In this document: positions 4,991 through 5,113 of the stretch, one piece after another | How the letters are laid out: the number at the start of each line of letters is the position of its first letter | Position numbering within the stretch: position 1 is the stretch's first letter | Origin: Bacillota bacterium | GTDB lineage: Bacteria; Bacillota; Sulfobacillia; Symbiobacteriales; Symbiobacteriaceae | Assembly: GCA_028287415.1 (NCBI GenBank) | Contig: JAQBPS010000206.1 | Coordinates: 1-5,113, forward strand | DNA: 5,113 bases | Direction of reading: 5' to 3' | Notes under the pieces: model-generated | Seen by the model: only the letters and a program-made list of their open reading frames with translations | Databases searched by the model: none | What the model was told of the DNA's origin: nothing | Program-made: the position numbers and the translations under genes

Positions 4991-5113
4991 ATGGCAGAGA
5001 AGCCCCGGAACCCCAGGCGTACCGAAAACGGTCCTGCAAAGCGCAACGATCGGGCGCCCCGCAAGGGTGGACCGGGCGAACGGCCGGCCCCCGCCGGCCG
5101 TCTAGCCGGCAAA
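4991..5113 (+). CDS. Start of an unidentified gene with a basic, disordered N-terminus (3' end outside window)
   Basis: The first 41 codons are open to the right edge. The visible part (MAEKPRNPRRTENGPAKRND and on to RLAGK) has 12 Lys/Arg against 4 acidic residues, 7 Pro and 6 Gly, so it should be disordered and could bind nucleic acid or be the cytosolic tail of a membrane protein. The final RLAGK could be the lead into a folded domain. One family with such a basic leader followed by a similar phrase is the SpoU/TrmH-type rRNA methyltransferases (RlmB); others, such as penicillin-binding proteins with a basic cytosolic tail, are equally possible. The family is not decidable from this fragment. 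A suitably placed GAGG supports the ATG, and the start diverges from the minus-strand gene. Confidence 0.6.
   Translation, partial: MAEKPRNPRRTENGPAKRNDRAPRKGGPGERPAPAGRLAGK
5080..5101. repeat. Perfect 9-base inverted repeat inside the basic leader
   Basis: ACGGCCGGC (5080-5088) and GCCGGCCGT (5093-5101) form a perfect stem around CCCC. It lies about 90 bases into the open frame of the last gene. GC-rich Pro/Ala/Gly/Arg codons make such palindromes fairly likely, so a function is doubtful. Confidence 0.5.

Noticed and set aside
4831..5112. Minus-strand open frame running to the right edge
   Set aside because: It overlaps the start region of the minus-strand gene in another frame and the basic leader on the plus strand; its product is Arg/Gly/Pro-rich with no recognisable feature.
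1..5113. Direct-repeat array, CRISPR, tRNA or rRNA segments, insertion-sequence ends
   Set aside because: No regularly spaced repeats, cloverleaf-like segments, rRNA-like stretches or transposase-like reading frames were seen on either strand.

Overview
The window looks like a stretch of chromosome from a GC-rich, probably endospore-forming Firmicute. Three things point that way: a cyclic-di-AMP receptor of the DarA/PstA type, an adjacent spmA-spmB pair (spore maturation proteins), and strong GGAGG-type ribosome binding sites on nearly every gene, in DNA that is mostly above 60% G+C by eye. A Symbiobacterium-like lineage would fit, but this is inference; spmA/spmB-like genes also occur outside classical sporulators, so the taxonomy is not proven.

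Layout, left to right. (1) 1-794: the C-terminal half of an MFS transporter, cut by the left edge. (2) 832-1170: a DarA-like PII-fold protein, only 37 bases downstream and possibly cotranscribed; a strong terminator follows (1183-1224). (3) 1305-2585: a 426-residue, mostly helical HEAT-like protein of unknown function with a distinct mixed alpha/beta C-terminal part. It has lower G+C than its neighbours and a hairpin terminator of its own. (4) 2705-3307 and 3307-3834: spmA and spmB, sharing one base at their junction. (5) 3904-4365: a RidA/YjgF-family protein on the same strand, 69 bases after spmB. (6) 4416-4895, minus strand: a 159-residue protein I do not recognise, convergent with the RidA gene, with a hairpin between them. 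(7) 4991-5113: the start of a plus-strand gene encoding a very basic, Pro/Gly-rich N-terminal tail, cut by the right edge.

Functionally, the clearest unit is spmA-spmB, two membrane proteins that in Bacillus and Clostridium are needed for spore-core dehydration and heat resistance. RidA removes reactive enamine/imine intermediates and may simply be a downstream neighbour. DarA reports c-di-AMP, but its output partner is unknown, and nothing here except the possible pairing with the transporter hints at one. I see no RNA gene, insertion sequence, CRISPR array or phage module. No gene-free stretch exceeds 300 bases; the longest are 1171-1304 and 2586-2704, each holding a terminator. I found no obviously new multi-gene system. 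The least explained items are the HEAT-like protein, the minus-strand orphan, and an unusual substitution in the ligand loop of the DarA homologue.
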